This document shows, one piece after another, positions 20,148-31,667 of a DNA stretch of 64,000 nucleotides. Below the pieces are notes generated by a model. That model did no database searches and was not told the origin of the DNA. It was given only the letters and a program-made list of their open reading frames with translations. The stretch's first letter is position 1. Each line of letters starts with the position of its first letter. Source of the DNA: Siphonodentalium dalli (Eukaryota; Mollusca; Scaphopoda; Gadilida; Siphonodentaliidae); assembly GCA_032622095.1 (NCBI GenBank), contig CP136064.1, forward strand, positions 177,212,247 through 177,276,246. Direction: 5' to 3'. Both the position numbers and the translations under genes were made by a program.

Positions 20148-21164
20148 CACACCGTGTGCGATTTTTACGGCCGTTTTCTGTTGTCCATAGCGGTTGAAAG
20201 CGCGCGATTTTTATATTCACATGCACCGAAAGCGACTGAATCGCTTCGTTGCGCGCGATAGTCATGGTAGATAACCGTTTGAGTGCATCATATTTGGTCA
20301 CCGAAATTGTCTCGGAGATTCATACATTTGTCGTTACATTGTTGGGACTGTTGGGAAAATAAACCAAAATAATTGCGCATTAATTAGTTTCAACCATTAT
20401 CACAGGTACTCTTTTGGGTCAAAATTATAACTGGTATGGAATTCTCAAAACTAAAAATAGTTTTGAATTGCAAGACATATCACAAATTCAATGTATATGG
20501 AAATAATAAACGGATTTTGCTCTACATGTATGGGTTATTCAAACTCATTTTATTGTCAAATATAATATGTCAAGTGGGATATTGCAAGGACTTCCTGAAT
20601 TTTCACAAATCAATTGCGTTCAATTGAATTTCATTCTATAATTCCAGTTTGTGTTTTTTTTATCGGGGGGGGGGGGGGTGACAGTTCATTTTATTAAAAA
20701 AATGTGAGTAAAGTGGCTTCACAAGCTTGGTCTGCCTATTCGGAATGGAATTGGGACCAAAAACTAACCAGACGATCCTGTTATTCCGCCAGGCATTTTC
20801 TCCTCTCTGTTTTATTCTTGTTCTCTTTCGACTTCGTGTCATACAGACACGCACAACGTTGCACTTCGGTTATCTGCCTGCATGTCGCTAAAGTCCTCCA
20901 TCATCTTTATTATCGCGGCGACAAATGAATGTGTCGTCTTCAAATAGGACTAATACGCACGGATAACCATCCTAATTGACACCGACCCAATTATCACGAT
21001 GGTTTGCCACAAAGCGAGAACACGACGAAGCATAAAATCACTGCTGTGACCGCGTCGTAGCTAGCGATACGGTCGTTTTCTGTGTGAATATAACAATCGC
21101 GCGCCTTGAACAGTTACGGACGACATAAAACGGCCGTAAAAATCGCGCGGTCGCGCCCGGTGTG
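20148..21164. mobile_element. ~1.02 kb inverted-repeat DNA element
   Basis: The ends start CACACCG and end CGGTGTG. The next ~110 bp on each side are inverted copies, sharing CGATTTTTACGGCCGTTTT and GCGCGCGATT followed by TATATTCACA. The centre is unrelated, contains a run of 13 G near 20,667, and has no transposase frame. This is a non-autonomous DNA transposon; no target duplication could be fixed and the superfamily is unknown. Confidence 0.7.
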
Positions 21165-22159
21165 ACCTTTGGATACGAAGTCAAATTGGTCACATTGTGT
21201 ACCCCTTGTGCCAATATATTGCCTTTCTCTGTACACCCTTTATAGTCGTTCAATATGTTTGTATACGTGGGGTCTCTATACTGCATGGTTGGGCGTTCTC
21301 CAAATGTGGTCTTACCATCCCTTTGTACATTTTTCCAAGTGTATCCTCATCTAAATATGTTGATGCCTGTTGATGTCCCCCATAACTGATTGCCCATTAT
21401 CAAAACAAAATTATGCAACCTGGACTGGAGTTGCATCAGGAATCTCAAACTACCCTATGATTTTGAAACTTATAATGGGGAAACAATATTTGATTCCGGC
21501 TAACTCAAATTTCAAGAGTGCACGAAAGAGTGCAGGGCTTCTTTTTTTTTTACATATTTGATCTAAATATTTAGAAAATTAAGTAGTCTTATACACGCCT
21601 CACCATACATCACATTTAAATGTTTCTGGCGAACAAAAACGTCCCACTGTGCAATCGTTTATAAACCACTTATTCTCCGAAGACCAAACTCTGCTTCTCG
21701 GAAGTTATTTCTGAAAGTTTATCACCTGTGTCCAAACAAAGATGGATCCCAAGAGTTCAGAAATATATTACTCGATTACTTTTTTAGATTTTGGTGTATT
21801 TTTGAAACACAAGCAGGGTCCTTGCGTGGACTAATTCAAACTGGCAGCTTCAGACACTAGTCACACTACAAACATACTGACGCTATCAACGATTCACTCG
21901 ATAGTTGGGCAAAAAGGGTCGACATCTTATTAAATGGTGTATCATACATGTAGGTGTGCGCAAGCCTAATTCTAAGAGAACAATCGGGTATCGCTGCTTT
22001 CAACAACTGGGAGCTATATTTACTTTAATAGCTCAAAATCTAGAGGCTGTTCAACTAATGATTCCCCGAATAATCCAACGATCATTCCACCAATCGCTTC
22101 TTTGATTCGCCGATAGTCTGCATATATCGCAACTCTATTACTCTAAATGGCGAAATTCC
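21165..22159. other. Unassigned
   Basis: No coding-like frame or repeat relative was recognised. The final TCC (22,157-22,159) recurs at both later junctions of the tandem duplication that starts at 22,160. Confidence 0.35.
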
Positions 22160-22674
22160 GGCCGTGTGAGTAAATCGGCGCCACGATTAGATCTATTGCC
22201 TTTGGTCTACAGTTTGGTCGATCAACATCCCAACATGTTGTGAGGCCGGGGGTTGGGCGTGTTGGGAATTAGTCTTTTCATGTTTTGCCCAACTGTACAT
22301 ATATTAGACTCCTTTGACAACAATTATTATGCTCTATGTGCCTGCATATGCATGGCTTGTATTAGACTCCTTTGAAAACAATTATGTTCTATGTGTGTGC
22401 GTATGCATGGCTTACTATAGCCCTGGGTGGTTTACTCTAGTCAGCGGTGTACCAACCATTGCTAAAACATCCTTCAACCGAGGGCTAATTTTAGAACTAT
22501 GGTGAAGTGGCAGCTTACCAACGTTTACCATGTTTTGCGGTAGAAATGTTACTATGCTGAAGATCTTCTATATACTAACTGAACTATAGTTTTACTATGT
22601 GGCGTGTATATTATATATAGTGTTGTGGCACTATCTTGCAGACCGCATGAAGCAACTCTTGCCATTTTTGACGA

Positions 22675-22900
22675 TTAATTGATTTGATTGATTGATTTTT
22701 TATTTGTACAATAACAAATGAGATAACAACACACGTATGAACGTTGGTTGTCTTCCTGCTGCCACTGAATGCTATATAAACATAAGGATGGCGATATATT
22801 CAAGGTTCCATTCCTCTAGATAGTAATTACGGCACCAATATATATAATAAAGTCTATTTCTGGGAAGGCCACTAGCTTTGTGGCGCTAAATAGTTTACTA
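22675..22900 (-). mobile_element. Possible LINE/SINE 3' tail (minus strand)
   Basis: On the minus strand the sequence ends TTATTGTACAAATAAAAAATCAATCAATCAAATCAA, an AATAAA-like signal followed by CAATC repeats. This is a tail type of invertebrate non-LTR elements. The same lies in copy 2 at 25,336-25,561. The body upstream is not recognised. Confidence 0.4.
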
Positions 22901-23082
22901 TAAGCAGAGTCGACACAATTCCATAGGTTATAACATTATCCAAAAAAATTTGTTCTGTCAATTTAATTGTCCCTCAAGTATTCCACTAAATAACATTAGA
23001 GCATAATCCCATTGTTGCAATCGTTCCCTGATTTTTGGTAAAGCACACCAATTCCCAAGGCTGGCGAAGTAATAGATCACTG

Positions 23083-23360
23083 ATTATCCCATTGCTAGGC
23101 ACACGCAACTCATAACAGACAAATCGCGCGGACGCTTCAAAGTGGGACCAGTCCGTGTTGTTTCGGACATATTTATTCACATTCATCGGCGATCAGTTCA
23201 TGTTAATCACGTTGTTGGCGTATTATCCCATTGTTAGGCACACGCAACTCATAGCAGACAAATAGAGCGGACGCTTCAAAGTGGGACCAGTCCGTGTTGT
23301 TTCGAACATATCTATTCACATTCATCGGCGATCAGTTCATGCTAATCACGTTGATGGGCG
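23083..23360. repeat. 139 bp unit in two tandem copies
   Basis: Units 23,083-23,221 and 23,222-23,360 share ATTATCCCATTG, AGGCACACGCAACTCATA, GGGACCAGTCCGTGTTGTTTC and TCATCGGCGATCAGTTCATG, with a few differences. The copies in the second large repeat are at 25,744-26,021. Confidence 0.9.
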
Positions 23361-23485
23361 TGGCTAATCGGCTATTGTGTCCAATCGCGGCCAGCGCACG
23401 GATTGTGCGTCGTGGTCAAAACACGCTCAACGGCACATTTCCAGTTGATTGAATTATGTGGGATCAATTGTGCTCTTAGTCGGTC

Positions 23486-23563
23486 AGAGCACGCGAATAG
23501 TTCTTTACCAGAATAAATCTCGTCTTCGATTGATTCTAGTAAAGAACAATTCTTGTGCTCTAA
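23486..23563. repeat. Imperfect 23 bp inverted repeat (hairpin)
   Basis: AGAGCACGCGAATAGTTCTTTAC pairs with GTAAAGAACAATTCTTGTGCTCT across a ~32 bp loop, with four mismatches. This is a small hairpin, possibly a MITE remnant. It is duplicated at 26,147-26,224. Confidence 0.7.
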
Positions 23564-24094
23564 CCATTACTTAATTCTAATTCTAGACTTGACTGATTAT
23601 TTTTCCAAACGCAAACGTGTGTTATGCATTATGGTGCTTATCGAGCAATTAATATACGAACAGCGGTCATAAAAGTAATTGTCTGATGTTATGTGACCAA
23701 ACGTTTACATGATATGCAGCAGGTAGATGTGAAAGGAGGATAAGATATAAATAAAAGTTTAATATTGTTATATCATCTGCAATAAATGCACGAAAACCCC
23801 ATTCAAATACGATATGATGGAATGTTCGAAAAGTTCATGCTAAAACAAAGGTTCACACTGCTTATGTGCATGTTGTTTCGGTGCACTCAAAGAAAGAATG
23901 GAAAAGTGCATGCTGGAAAAAAGTTGATGATTAAACATGCTAGCAATAGATGCATGATAAATAATAGTACATGCGTGTTAATGATGTTACCATAACAATA
24001 ATATAACTACTGCCAGTACTATCCCCATGTGGGCCCGGTGAAGAATAAGTCTACCACCCACTGCGATGGGTAAGAATTCCCCAACGTTGCCCCT

Positions 24095-24700
24095 GTGTGG
24101 TGTATGAGTCGTGGCTGCACTAAGGCGACTGTGTGGCGTGAGACATCGACCTGTGGGTACGACATATAGCTCCCTGTTCACTTCGATCATATATTTCTTC
24201 CAAGACGGGTGGTTGAAATGACCCGGCTCAGTCAATCGGCTGTAGCCTCTTATGTGTTTCAGATCAAATTTTTGAATTTGTTGTATTGTTGTTTTCTCTT
24301 GTTTGCAGTGTTGTTTCTTCTTGATTCGTGTATTTTGTTTCTGTCGTCGTATGTTTCTTTGCATTTCGTCTTGATCCCTGTGGGCAGACCCTGTTTGTCG
24401 TGATGTGTGGTGTAGGAGTCGTGGTAGTACTAAGGCAACTGTATCACGTGAGACATCGACCTGTGGGTACGACTTATAGTTCCCTGTTCACTTCGATCCT
24501 ATGTCTCTTCCATGACGGGTGGTTGAAATGACCCGGCTCAGTCAATCGGCTATAGCCTCTTCTGTGTTTCATATCAAATTGTTGAATATGTTGTATTGTT
24601 TTTTTCTGTCTCTAGTTTGCAGTGCTGTTTCTTCTTGAATCTTGTATTTTATTTCTGTTGTCGTATGTTTCTTTTCCTCTCGTCTTGATTGTTGAATCGA
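24095..24700. repeat. 310 bp unit in two diverged tandem copies
   Basis: Blocks TGTGTGGTGTA, CGTGAGACATCGACCTGTGG, GACGGGTGGTTGAAATGACC and GGCTCAGTCAATCGGCT recur at a 310 bp spacing (first at 24,095, second at 24,405). The T-rich second half of the unit is less conserved. The same pair appears 2,661 bp downstream. Confidence 0.85.
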
Positions 24701-24820
24701 GTATGTTGTTCACACATGATTCACTGTAAATGTAGTCCAAGTCTTCTTGTACTAAAACCAGCTAAGATATTGGGATGGCGATTTGCTGTTTTTAGTCCAA
24801 GCCCGCTTGCATACCAATCC

Positions 24821-27481
24821 GGCCGTGTGAGTAAATCGGCGCCACGATTAGATCTATTGCCTTTGGTCTACAGTTTGGTCGATCAACATCCCAACATGTT
24901 GTGAGGCCGGGGGTTGGGCGTGTTGGGAATTAGTCTTTTCATGTTTTGCCCAACTGTACATATATTAGACTCCTTTGACAACAATTATTATGCTCTATGT
25001 GCCTGCATATGCATGGCTTGTATTAGACTCCTTTGACAACAATTATGTTCTATGTGTGTGCGTATGCATGGCTTACTATAGCCCTGGGTGGTTTACTCTA
25101 GTCAGCGGTGTACCAACCATTGCTAAAACATCCTTCAACCGAGGGCTAATTTTAGAACTATGGTGAAGTGGCAGCTTACCAACGTTTACCATGTTTTGCG
25201 GTAGAAATGTTACTATGCTGAAGATCTTCTATATACTAACTGAACTATAGTTTTACTATGTGGCGTGTATATTATATATAGTGTTGTGGCACTATCTTGC
25301 AGACCGCATGAAGCAACTCTTGCCATTATTGACGATTAATTGATTTGATTGATTGATTTTTTATTTGTACAATAACAAATGAGATAACAACACACGTATG
25401 AACGTTGGTTGTCTTCCTGCTGCCACTGAATGCTATATAAACATAAGGATGGCGATATATTCAAGGTTCCATTCCTCTAGATAGTAATTACGGCACCAAT
25501 ATATATAATAAAGTCTATTTCTGGGAAGGCCACTAGCTTTGTGGCGCTAAATAGTTTACTATAAGCAGAGTCGACACAATTCCATAGGTTATAACATTAT
25601 CCAAAAAAATTTGTTCTGTCAATTTAATTGTCCCTCAAGTATTCCACTAAATAACATTAGAGCATAATCCCATTGTTGCAATCGTTCCCTGATTTTTGGT
25701 AAAGCACACCAATTCCCAAGGCTGGCGAAGTAATAGATCACTGATTATCCCATTGCTAGGCACACGCAACTCATAACAGACAAATCGCGCGGACGCTTCA
25801 AAGTGGGACCAGTCCGTGTTGTTTCGGACATATTTATTCACATTCATCGGCGATCAGTTCATGTTAATCACGTTGTTGGCGTATTATCCCATTGTTAGGC
25901 ACACGCAACTCATAGCAGACAAATCGAGCGGACGCTTCAAAGTGGGACCAGTCCGTGTTGTTTCGAACATATCTATTCACATTCATCGGCGATCAGTTCA
26001 TGCTAATCACGTTGATGGGCGTGGCTAATCGGCTATTGTGTCCAATCGCGGCCAGCGCACGGATTGTGCGTCGTGGTCAAAACACGCTCAACGGCACATT
26101 TCCAGTTGATTGAATTATGTGGGATCAATTGTGCTCTTAGTCGGTCAGAGCACGCGAATAGTTCTTTACCAGAATAAATCTCGTCTTCGATTGATTCTAG
26201 TAAAGAACAATTATTGTGCTCTAACCATTACTTAATTCTAATTCTAGACTTGACTGATTATTTTTCCAAACGCAAACGTGTGTTATGCATTATGGTGCTT
26301 ATCGAGCAATTAATATACGAACAGCGGTCATAAAAGTAATTGTCTGATGTTATGTGACCAAACGTTTACATGATATGCAGCAGGTAGATGTGAAAGGAGG
26401 ATAAGATATAAATAAAAGTTTAATATTGTTATATCATCTGCAATAAATGCACGAAAACCCCATTCAAATACGATATGATGGAATGTTCGAAAAGTTCATG
26501 CTAAAACAAAGGTTCACACTGCTTATGTGCATGTTGTTTCGGTGCACTCAAAGAAAGAATGGAAAAGTGCATGCTGGAAAAAAGTTGATGATTAAACATG
26601 CTAGCAATAGATGCATGATAAATAATAGTACATGCGTGTTAATGATGTTACCATAACAATAATATAACTACTGCCAGTACTATCCCCATGTGGGCCCGGT
26701 GAAGAATAAGTCTACCACCCACTGCGATGGGTAAGAATTCCCCAACGTTGCCCCTGTGTGGTGTATGAGTCGTGGCTGCACTAAGGCGACTGTGTGGCGT
26801 GAGACATCGACCTGTGGGTACGACATATAGCTCCCTGTTCACTTCGATCATATATTTCTTCCAAGACGGGTGGTTGAAATGACCCGGCTCAGTCAATCGG
26901 CTGTAGCCTCTTATGTGTTTCAGATCAAATTTTTGAATTTGTTGTATTGTTGTTTTCTCTTGTCTGCAGTGTTGTTTCTTCTTGATTCGTGTATTTTGTT
27001 TCTGTCGTCGTATGTTTCTTTGCATTTCGTCTTGATCCCTGTGGGCAGACCCTGTTTGTCGTGATGTGTGGTGTAGGAGTCGTGGTAGTACTAAGGCAAC
27101 TGTATCACGTGAGACATCGACCTGTGGGTACGACTTATAGTTCCCTGTTCACTTCGATCCTATGTCTCTTCCATGACGGGTGGTTGAAATGACCCGGCTC
27201 AGTCAATCGGCTATAGCCTCTTCTGTGTTTCATATCAAATTGTTGAATATGTTGTATTGTTTTTTTCTGTCTCTAGTTTGCAGTGCTGTTTCTTCTTGAA
27301 TCTTGTATTTTATTTCTGTTGTCGTATGTTTCTTTTCCTCTCGTCTTGATTGTTGAATCGAGTATGTTGTTCACACATGATTCACTGTAAATGTAGTCCA
27401 AGTCTTCTTGTACTAAAACCAGCTAAGATATTGGGATGGCGATTTGCTGTTTTTAGTCCAAGCCCGCTTGCATACCAATCC
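24821..27481. repeat. Tandem duplication, copy 2 (2,661 bp)
   Basis: This is the second copy of 22,160-24,820. It ends at 27,481 after CATACCAATCC, where copy 1 instead runs into copy 2. The 125-codon minus-strand frame differs from its twin by one residue (Lys to Arg). It contains the same internal 139 bp, 310 bp, hairpin and tail features. Confidence 0.95.
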
Positions 27482-28654
27482 TATCACACGAGTTACGCCC
27501 ACGATCTGTGGCGGGAATCTGTGGTGTATTTTACTCGATTTACCTAATGAATCAATACATGATGCTATATACATCGGAAAGAGAGACATCTTATGGTCAT
27601 AATGGTGTATAATAATCTAACTTTCATGTTAAATTACGCATAGAATATTCCGGTTGATTGTCACCAACATCGCTGTTTTTTTCTGTTTGTTTACTTAACT
27701 GAAAGCCGAACTCAGGTTCCGAAGAACTTCGGCATTGTCCGGTGTTTGTTCTGAGTATTCTAGTTTCCGTTTCTATATATAGCGCGGGGTTTTCCGAACA
27801 AAATAGCGAAACCCGATCGCCGCAAAGTCCAGTTTCCAATGTGCTTTGAGAACAATTCCCGCACTAAAAACTTAATTACATAATGGAGGATCAGAAAGGT
27901 AGTTTTGTTGACAATTTTCGCAAGCAACTTGTCAAAATTGGAGCAAATTAGAACTCTTGTGTCTGACTTGCCATGCGTGTGATTTTCATCCATGTGCATT
28001 TTGACTTTTGTGTTGATAAAATAATCGGAGAACCGAATCACACAGTTTCGAAATATAGTTCTTCCGTTTTAGTGGGACTTTTCAAACTTAAGGTTAAAAA
28101 TTTATACAAATTTTGTTTGATTTTTTGTGTGCTTAACAGGAGCAGTATATTGCTCTGTTCGCTTAGTATATATCTTAAAGTCCACCAAATGTGGGAAATG
28201 TAGCACCATATTATTTATTCTAATGGTCGTTGTGTTTACACTGTTTTAAACTTTGAGAGGGTTGTAATTCCCCGTAATTTATTTAATGTATTACATTTAT
28301 ATCTTCAATGTTTAATTAATCTATTTATTTTTTATTTATTGACACACATAATTACGATTACAATGGAGAATTCATCGTAATTTGCGTGGTCAGTCGAAAA
28401 TCTACGGAATATTTTCAACGGAAAATGCCGAACACAGTTCGCGAGGTCAACTGAGTTCGCATACTTTTAAAAACATTGCGGTAAATGTCTCTTTTCGCAT
28501 TAAATTACCGCTTTCAATTCACAACTGATGTGGGTTTCAGATCAAATAGCATGTCTTCTGCGGAAAATATCCGTTTATTGTCGCAATTGTGATATTTTAT
28601 TTCATATAATTGTGGTTTTATTTGAGCGGGTCACAAACGCTTAAGTCGTGTCAT
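27482..28654. other. Unassigned, two weak minus-strand frames
   Basis: Frames at 27,624-27,839 and 27,760-28,041 on the minus strand overlap each other in different phases; the second starts at ATG and is basic. I recognise neither and see no splice or polyadenylation signals that settle them. The remainder is AT-rich with no repeat relative. Confidence 0.3.
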
Positions 28655-28765
28655 AAGAATGCATGGGCCTGGAACTCGGACTAAAGACCGGCACCTCCAT
28701 CCCAATATCTTAGCCGGTTTTAGTACGAGAAGACTTGGACTATGTAAATGTAACAGGAAGCTGCT
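28655..28765. repeat. Inverted fragment of the 2,661 bp unit end
   Basis: Read in reverse, this stretch matches the last ~90 bp of the duplicated unit (24,735-24,800 and 27,396-27,461): AGTCCAAGTCTTCTTGTACT, AAAACCAGCTAAGATATTGGGATGG. The duplicated region's right end is thus present a third time, diverged and inverted, 1.2 kb downstream. Confidence 0.75.
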
Positions 28766-28829
28766 ATATCCAGTGTCTAAAATAGTCGCTACGTCAGCTA
28801 TGTACAAATGTTCGGCCCGACCATATTTC

Positions 28830-28975
28830 GAATGGTAGGGATATGATAATATTTTATTTCACAATACATTATACATTATAATATAAGTCAATTTGTATAC
28901 GTATTGTGTAGGGTGTTGTGGCCTATGATGACCGTCTACCCGGCACCCCTGACTGACAGAATACAATCAATAATG
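28830..28975 (-). mobile_element. Possible LINE/SINE 3' end (minus strand)
   Basis: On the minus strand, GGGTGCCGGGTAGACGGTCATC and further sequence lead to TGTATTGTGAAATAAAATAT. This resembles the 3' end at 39,345-39,490 in layout (an AAATAAAAT block followed by a TATCC-type end). No coding part is visible. Confidence 0.35.
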
Positions 28976-29534
28976 GCTACATAAATAATTTAAATATTTC
29001 ACTATAATTTTCAGATTAGATTAATATTTAAATTGAATTTAGATATAGATATGGATTCCAGCGAATAAACAGATATGGTTTAGTTGTGTGGATAGAAATG
29101 GATATGAATGAATATGCAACGGTCAATTTTCTCAATAACAAGTTTTGGAGTATGTTGTGGCTGTATTTACTAAGGGGAATTAATAAAACTTTGCTCACAC
29201 ACTATATGAAGTCTGTTTAACAGTCGTTTAGAACAATAATCTTCTGTTCTTTAAAAATCGCCAGTTGTGAACAAACCCCAGCGCGCTAACTTATGAATAA
29301 TTCAATTAATGTATTATGTGTTTATAACTGTCACAGTTGAATTCCCTTAGTATATACAGTCAGGCATTGGACGTAATCCGCTGCTGCTGGGCTATCATCG
29401 TTTATTTCCTTTTCATATGGCAACTCAAACTATAAAAATATTGAACGCAGAAATGATGACTTGCGATACTGAGCTATATCGCCAGTATTAGGTTCTTATA
29501 GTTTTGATTTCAATGTCAAGGAAACCTCCCGTAT
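28976..29534. other. Unassigned AT-rich stretch
   Basis: Nothing recognised. Confidence 0.3.
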
Positions 29535-29843
29535 TTGTCACTAATAAAACGCTTCGAAGGATTGATGGTTAAATTAAATATGTCAAGAAAAAAGCAGGTC
29601 TGGTCCACTAAGCTACTCTCTCCTAATTTAATACTAAAAGAAAATATGACGCTCTTTATGCAGTTAACGTATTTTGTACGAACTCCTGTGTTGGTTACTC
29701 TTCACAAGACATTGGATATAGACAGGGTTGTGCTGAGAACCCGTGACATGTCTGAGTTTGAGATATTTGCTAGGTTGGTTCCACATGGAGTCACAGATGT
29801 ACATAGAATGTCAAAACAATTGATGATAAGAATGTACTATTAA
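29535..29843 (+). CDS. Hypothetical 102-residue frame
   Basis: The frame is open from 29,535 to TAA at 29,843, with an ATG at residue 11 (29,565), which is the likelier start if it is real. It reads as a mixed, reasonably coding-like polypeptide (LTYFVRTPVLVTLHKTLDID, FEIFARLVPHG), with no transmembrane span or motif I know. No acceptor is obvious. It ends 27 bp before the MITE at 29,871. It could be a fragment of an older mobile-element or host gene. Confidence 0.3.
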   Translation: MSLIKRFEGLMVKLNMSRKKQVWSTKLLSPNLILKENMTLFMQLTYFVRTPVLVTLHKTLDIDRVVLRTRDMSEFEIFARLVPHGVTDVHRMSKQLMIRMYY

Positions 29844-29870
29844 ACAGCTATGTTTGGCTTTCAATCGGTC

Positions 29871-30399
29871 TTAAAGGCACGGGCGGCGTTCGTTGCAGAA
29901 ATATTCATATTTGTTCAAATCGCCATCAACAGAAGGAATATTAAAAAATATATAGTTTTGTTCATATACTAAACATAATCAGCGCGTAAATAGTATATTG
30001 TCGTCAAGACGTACGATGGTGTACGTAAACAAGAGCCTGCTCGTGTTACAGAAGTTGTGCTTCTGTTTACATAACACAGCGCAATTCTATTGGTTAATCA
30101 CACAAAAATGATATAAACGCTCTTTATTATTTCCATATCAGAAAAACAGTAACAAAAAACGCTCTTTATGTTTACCATATCCGGATCTAAACAAACGCCA
30201 TGAAACGTAACGTTTTTTGCTTTTGTTTACATAACAAAGGGGAAAAAAGCTGACAATAACATACTGTTTATTCCATATTTCTTATTGGTATAAGAACAAA
30301 GTCTGTCTATATTTTACTATTCTTTCTGTTTATGGCGGTTTTTGACGGAGGTGAATATTTTAACAACATACCCACCGCCAACGCCGCCCGAATCTTTAA
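29871..30399. mobile_element. TTAA-flanked 529 bp MITE
   Basis: The element has TTAA at both ends and 16 bp inner termini, AGGCACGGGCGGCGTT and the complement of AACGCCGCCCGAATCT. TTAA duplications are the signature of piggyBac-type insertion, but the superfamily is not proven because no transposase is present. Relatives are the fragment at 42,860-43,125 (right end, inverted), the fragment at 48,984-49,060 and the copy at 63,456-63,882 (left part). GCTCTTTAT(T/G) motifs recur inside. Confidence 0.85.
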
Positions 30400-30974
30400 G
30401 GTTTGCTATATGAACTAACACTAATTTTACATGTGTACAATCCCTTTTGTGGTATTTTAAGTATCAAAATATGACCATGGCAAAGAAAATTACCAGAGCA
30501 AAGACATGATATGTGCAAGCTGTTCTTCTCATCCCAAGAACAAGGAATTGCTCACAACAAAACATGTTCAAACTGTCGAGGTGCACAATCAGCAATGATT
30601 AGGTCGTCTCCCGTTTGGGATTATGAATTGAAAGTACAGAAAATTTAAGCTAACAATGTTCATATCAAGGTGATATAGGAACATTGCTGGACTTCGACCG
30701 TGAGCTGGAAATCGAAGAATGGAATGCTTTGCTGCTAGCACTCATCTGTAGTGTCAACATAAGGTAGTCGGTATAGCAACTCAATTGGAAGAGACCGATA
30801 TTGATTCAGAACCTGCACTACAGGACATGGACACATCTACTAAAGTTAAGTCAGTTGCCACAAAGCAATCAACTTAGGTTGAGCATGTTGCTCAAAACAA
30901 TCGCCAAGTTCTCTCAAACATTTTTACTCTGAGAAACATGTTGATATCTGAGTACTTGTGGGTTGAATCTTCCA
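30400..30974 (+). pseudogene. Coding-like remnant, family unknown
   Basis: Several plus-strand segments read coding-like in changing frames. One is MICASCSSHPKNKELLTTKHV (about 30,509-30,570), with a CxxC pair. Another, about 30,760-30,880, reads TQLEETDIDSEPALQDMDT and ends at TAG, with the same frame continuing after the stop (VEHVAQNNRQVLSNIFTLRN). The stops and shifts indicate a decayed gene or element ORF. I cannot name it. Confidence 0.35.
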
Positions 30975-31330
30975 ATTTCAATTCAATTCATTTATTTCTC
31001 ACTCCCTTAATAAAGGTATGGAGATAATTATATGTGTACAATATTTACATATATACATGTGTCAACATGGCTCATCTAGAACATAACAGTGTTATACGAA
31101 AAACATAGGATAAGATGTAATATCGCTATAACATACAAATTTATGATATCATTGAACCAACGGGTAATATACCTTCCTAATCTAATTTAAAAAATCCTTT
31201 ATAATGTGTTGTATCGATATACATAGCCGGCGATATAAATGTTTGTCTTTTGTATTCAGTAATTCGCTCAATACTCGGGAAAAATACTCGGGATTCACCG
31301 CTCGACGTTCCTGACCAGTTATGCGCTTAG
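30975..31330 (-). mobile_element. LINE/SINE 3' end (minus strand)
   Basis: On the minus strand the sequence ends GGGAGTGAGAAATAAATGAATTGAATTGAAATTGG, an AATAAA signal followed by a TGAATT repeat tail. This is the same class of tail as at 18,871-18,893. About 300 bp upstream is AT-rich 3'UTR-like sequence with no frame. Confidence 0.5.
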
Positions 31331-31667
31331 TTCTCAAAATTAGTGTTTAAATGTTGCAATATTCATGAAGTGGAGAGGCTATTCTTTCGAATGGTGTATA
31401 ATATGGATTGTTTCATAGCGTAAAATGTGAGAAATATGAGATTCTATATCTGTTCCACATTCCTGTTACTCGAAATAGTCATTCTGTTACTCGGAAGTGG
31501 TCCATGTTCCTCTTTCCGTTCCTGTTACTCGAAGTAGTCAATCCCCATGATTATAACATTTGGTCTTTCAGTGAATTCCTTTTGGGTGAAAGACGACATT
31601 CCGTGTCATCCATCGGATCGTCAACGTGATTCATTGATAAAGTCTCGAGCCAGACTCATAACACATA
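31331..31667. other. Unassigned
   Basis: A short CTGTTACTCG(A/G)A motif recurs near 31,464, 31,484 and 31,523. No gene is seen. Confidence 0.35.

Larger units (their letters stand above)
22160..24820. repeat. Tandem duplication, copy 1 (2,661 bp)
   Basis: Every landmark recurs exactly 2,661 bp later. Only about five substitutions were noticed (near 22,376, 22,671, 23,252, 23,552 and 24,304) and no indels. TCC sits just before copy 1, at the copy 1/copy 2 junction and at the end of copy 2, giving a 3 bp microhomology. Short frames inside, including a 125-codon minus-strand frame at 23,987-24,364, overlap internal repeats and carry no recognised motif. The sequence is either a recent genomic duplication or two haplotypes laid end to end by assembly. 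Confidence 0.95.

Noticed and set aside
23987-24364. 125-codon minus-strand frame, repeated at 26,648-27,025
   Set aside because: It crosses the 310 bp internal tandem repeat, has a competing plus-strand frame and shows no motif. Its near-identical twin only reflects the 2,661 bp duplication and is not evidence of selection.
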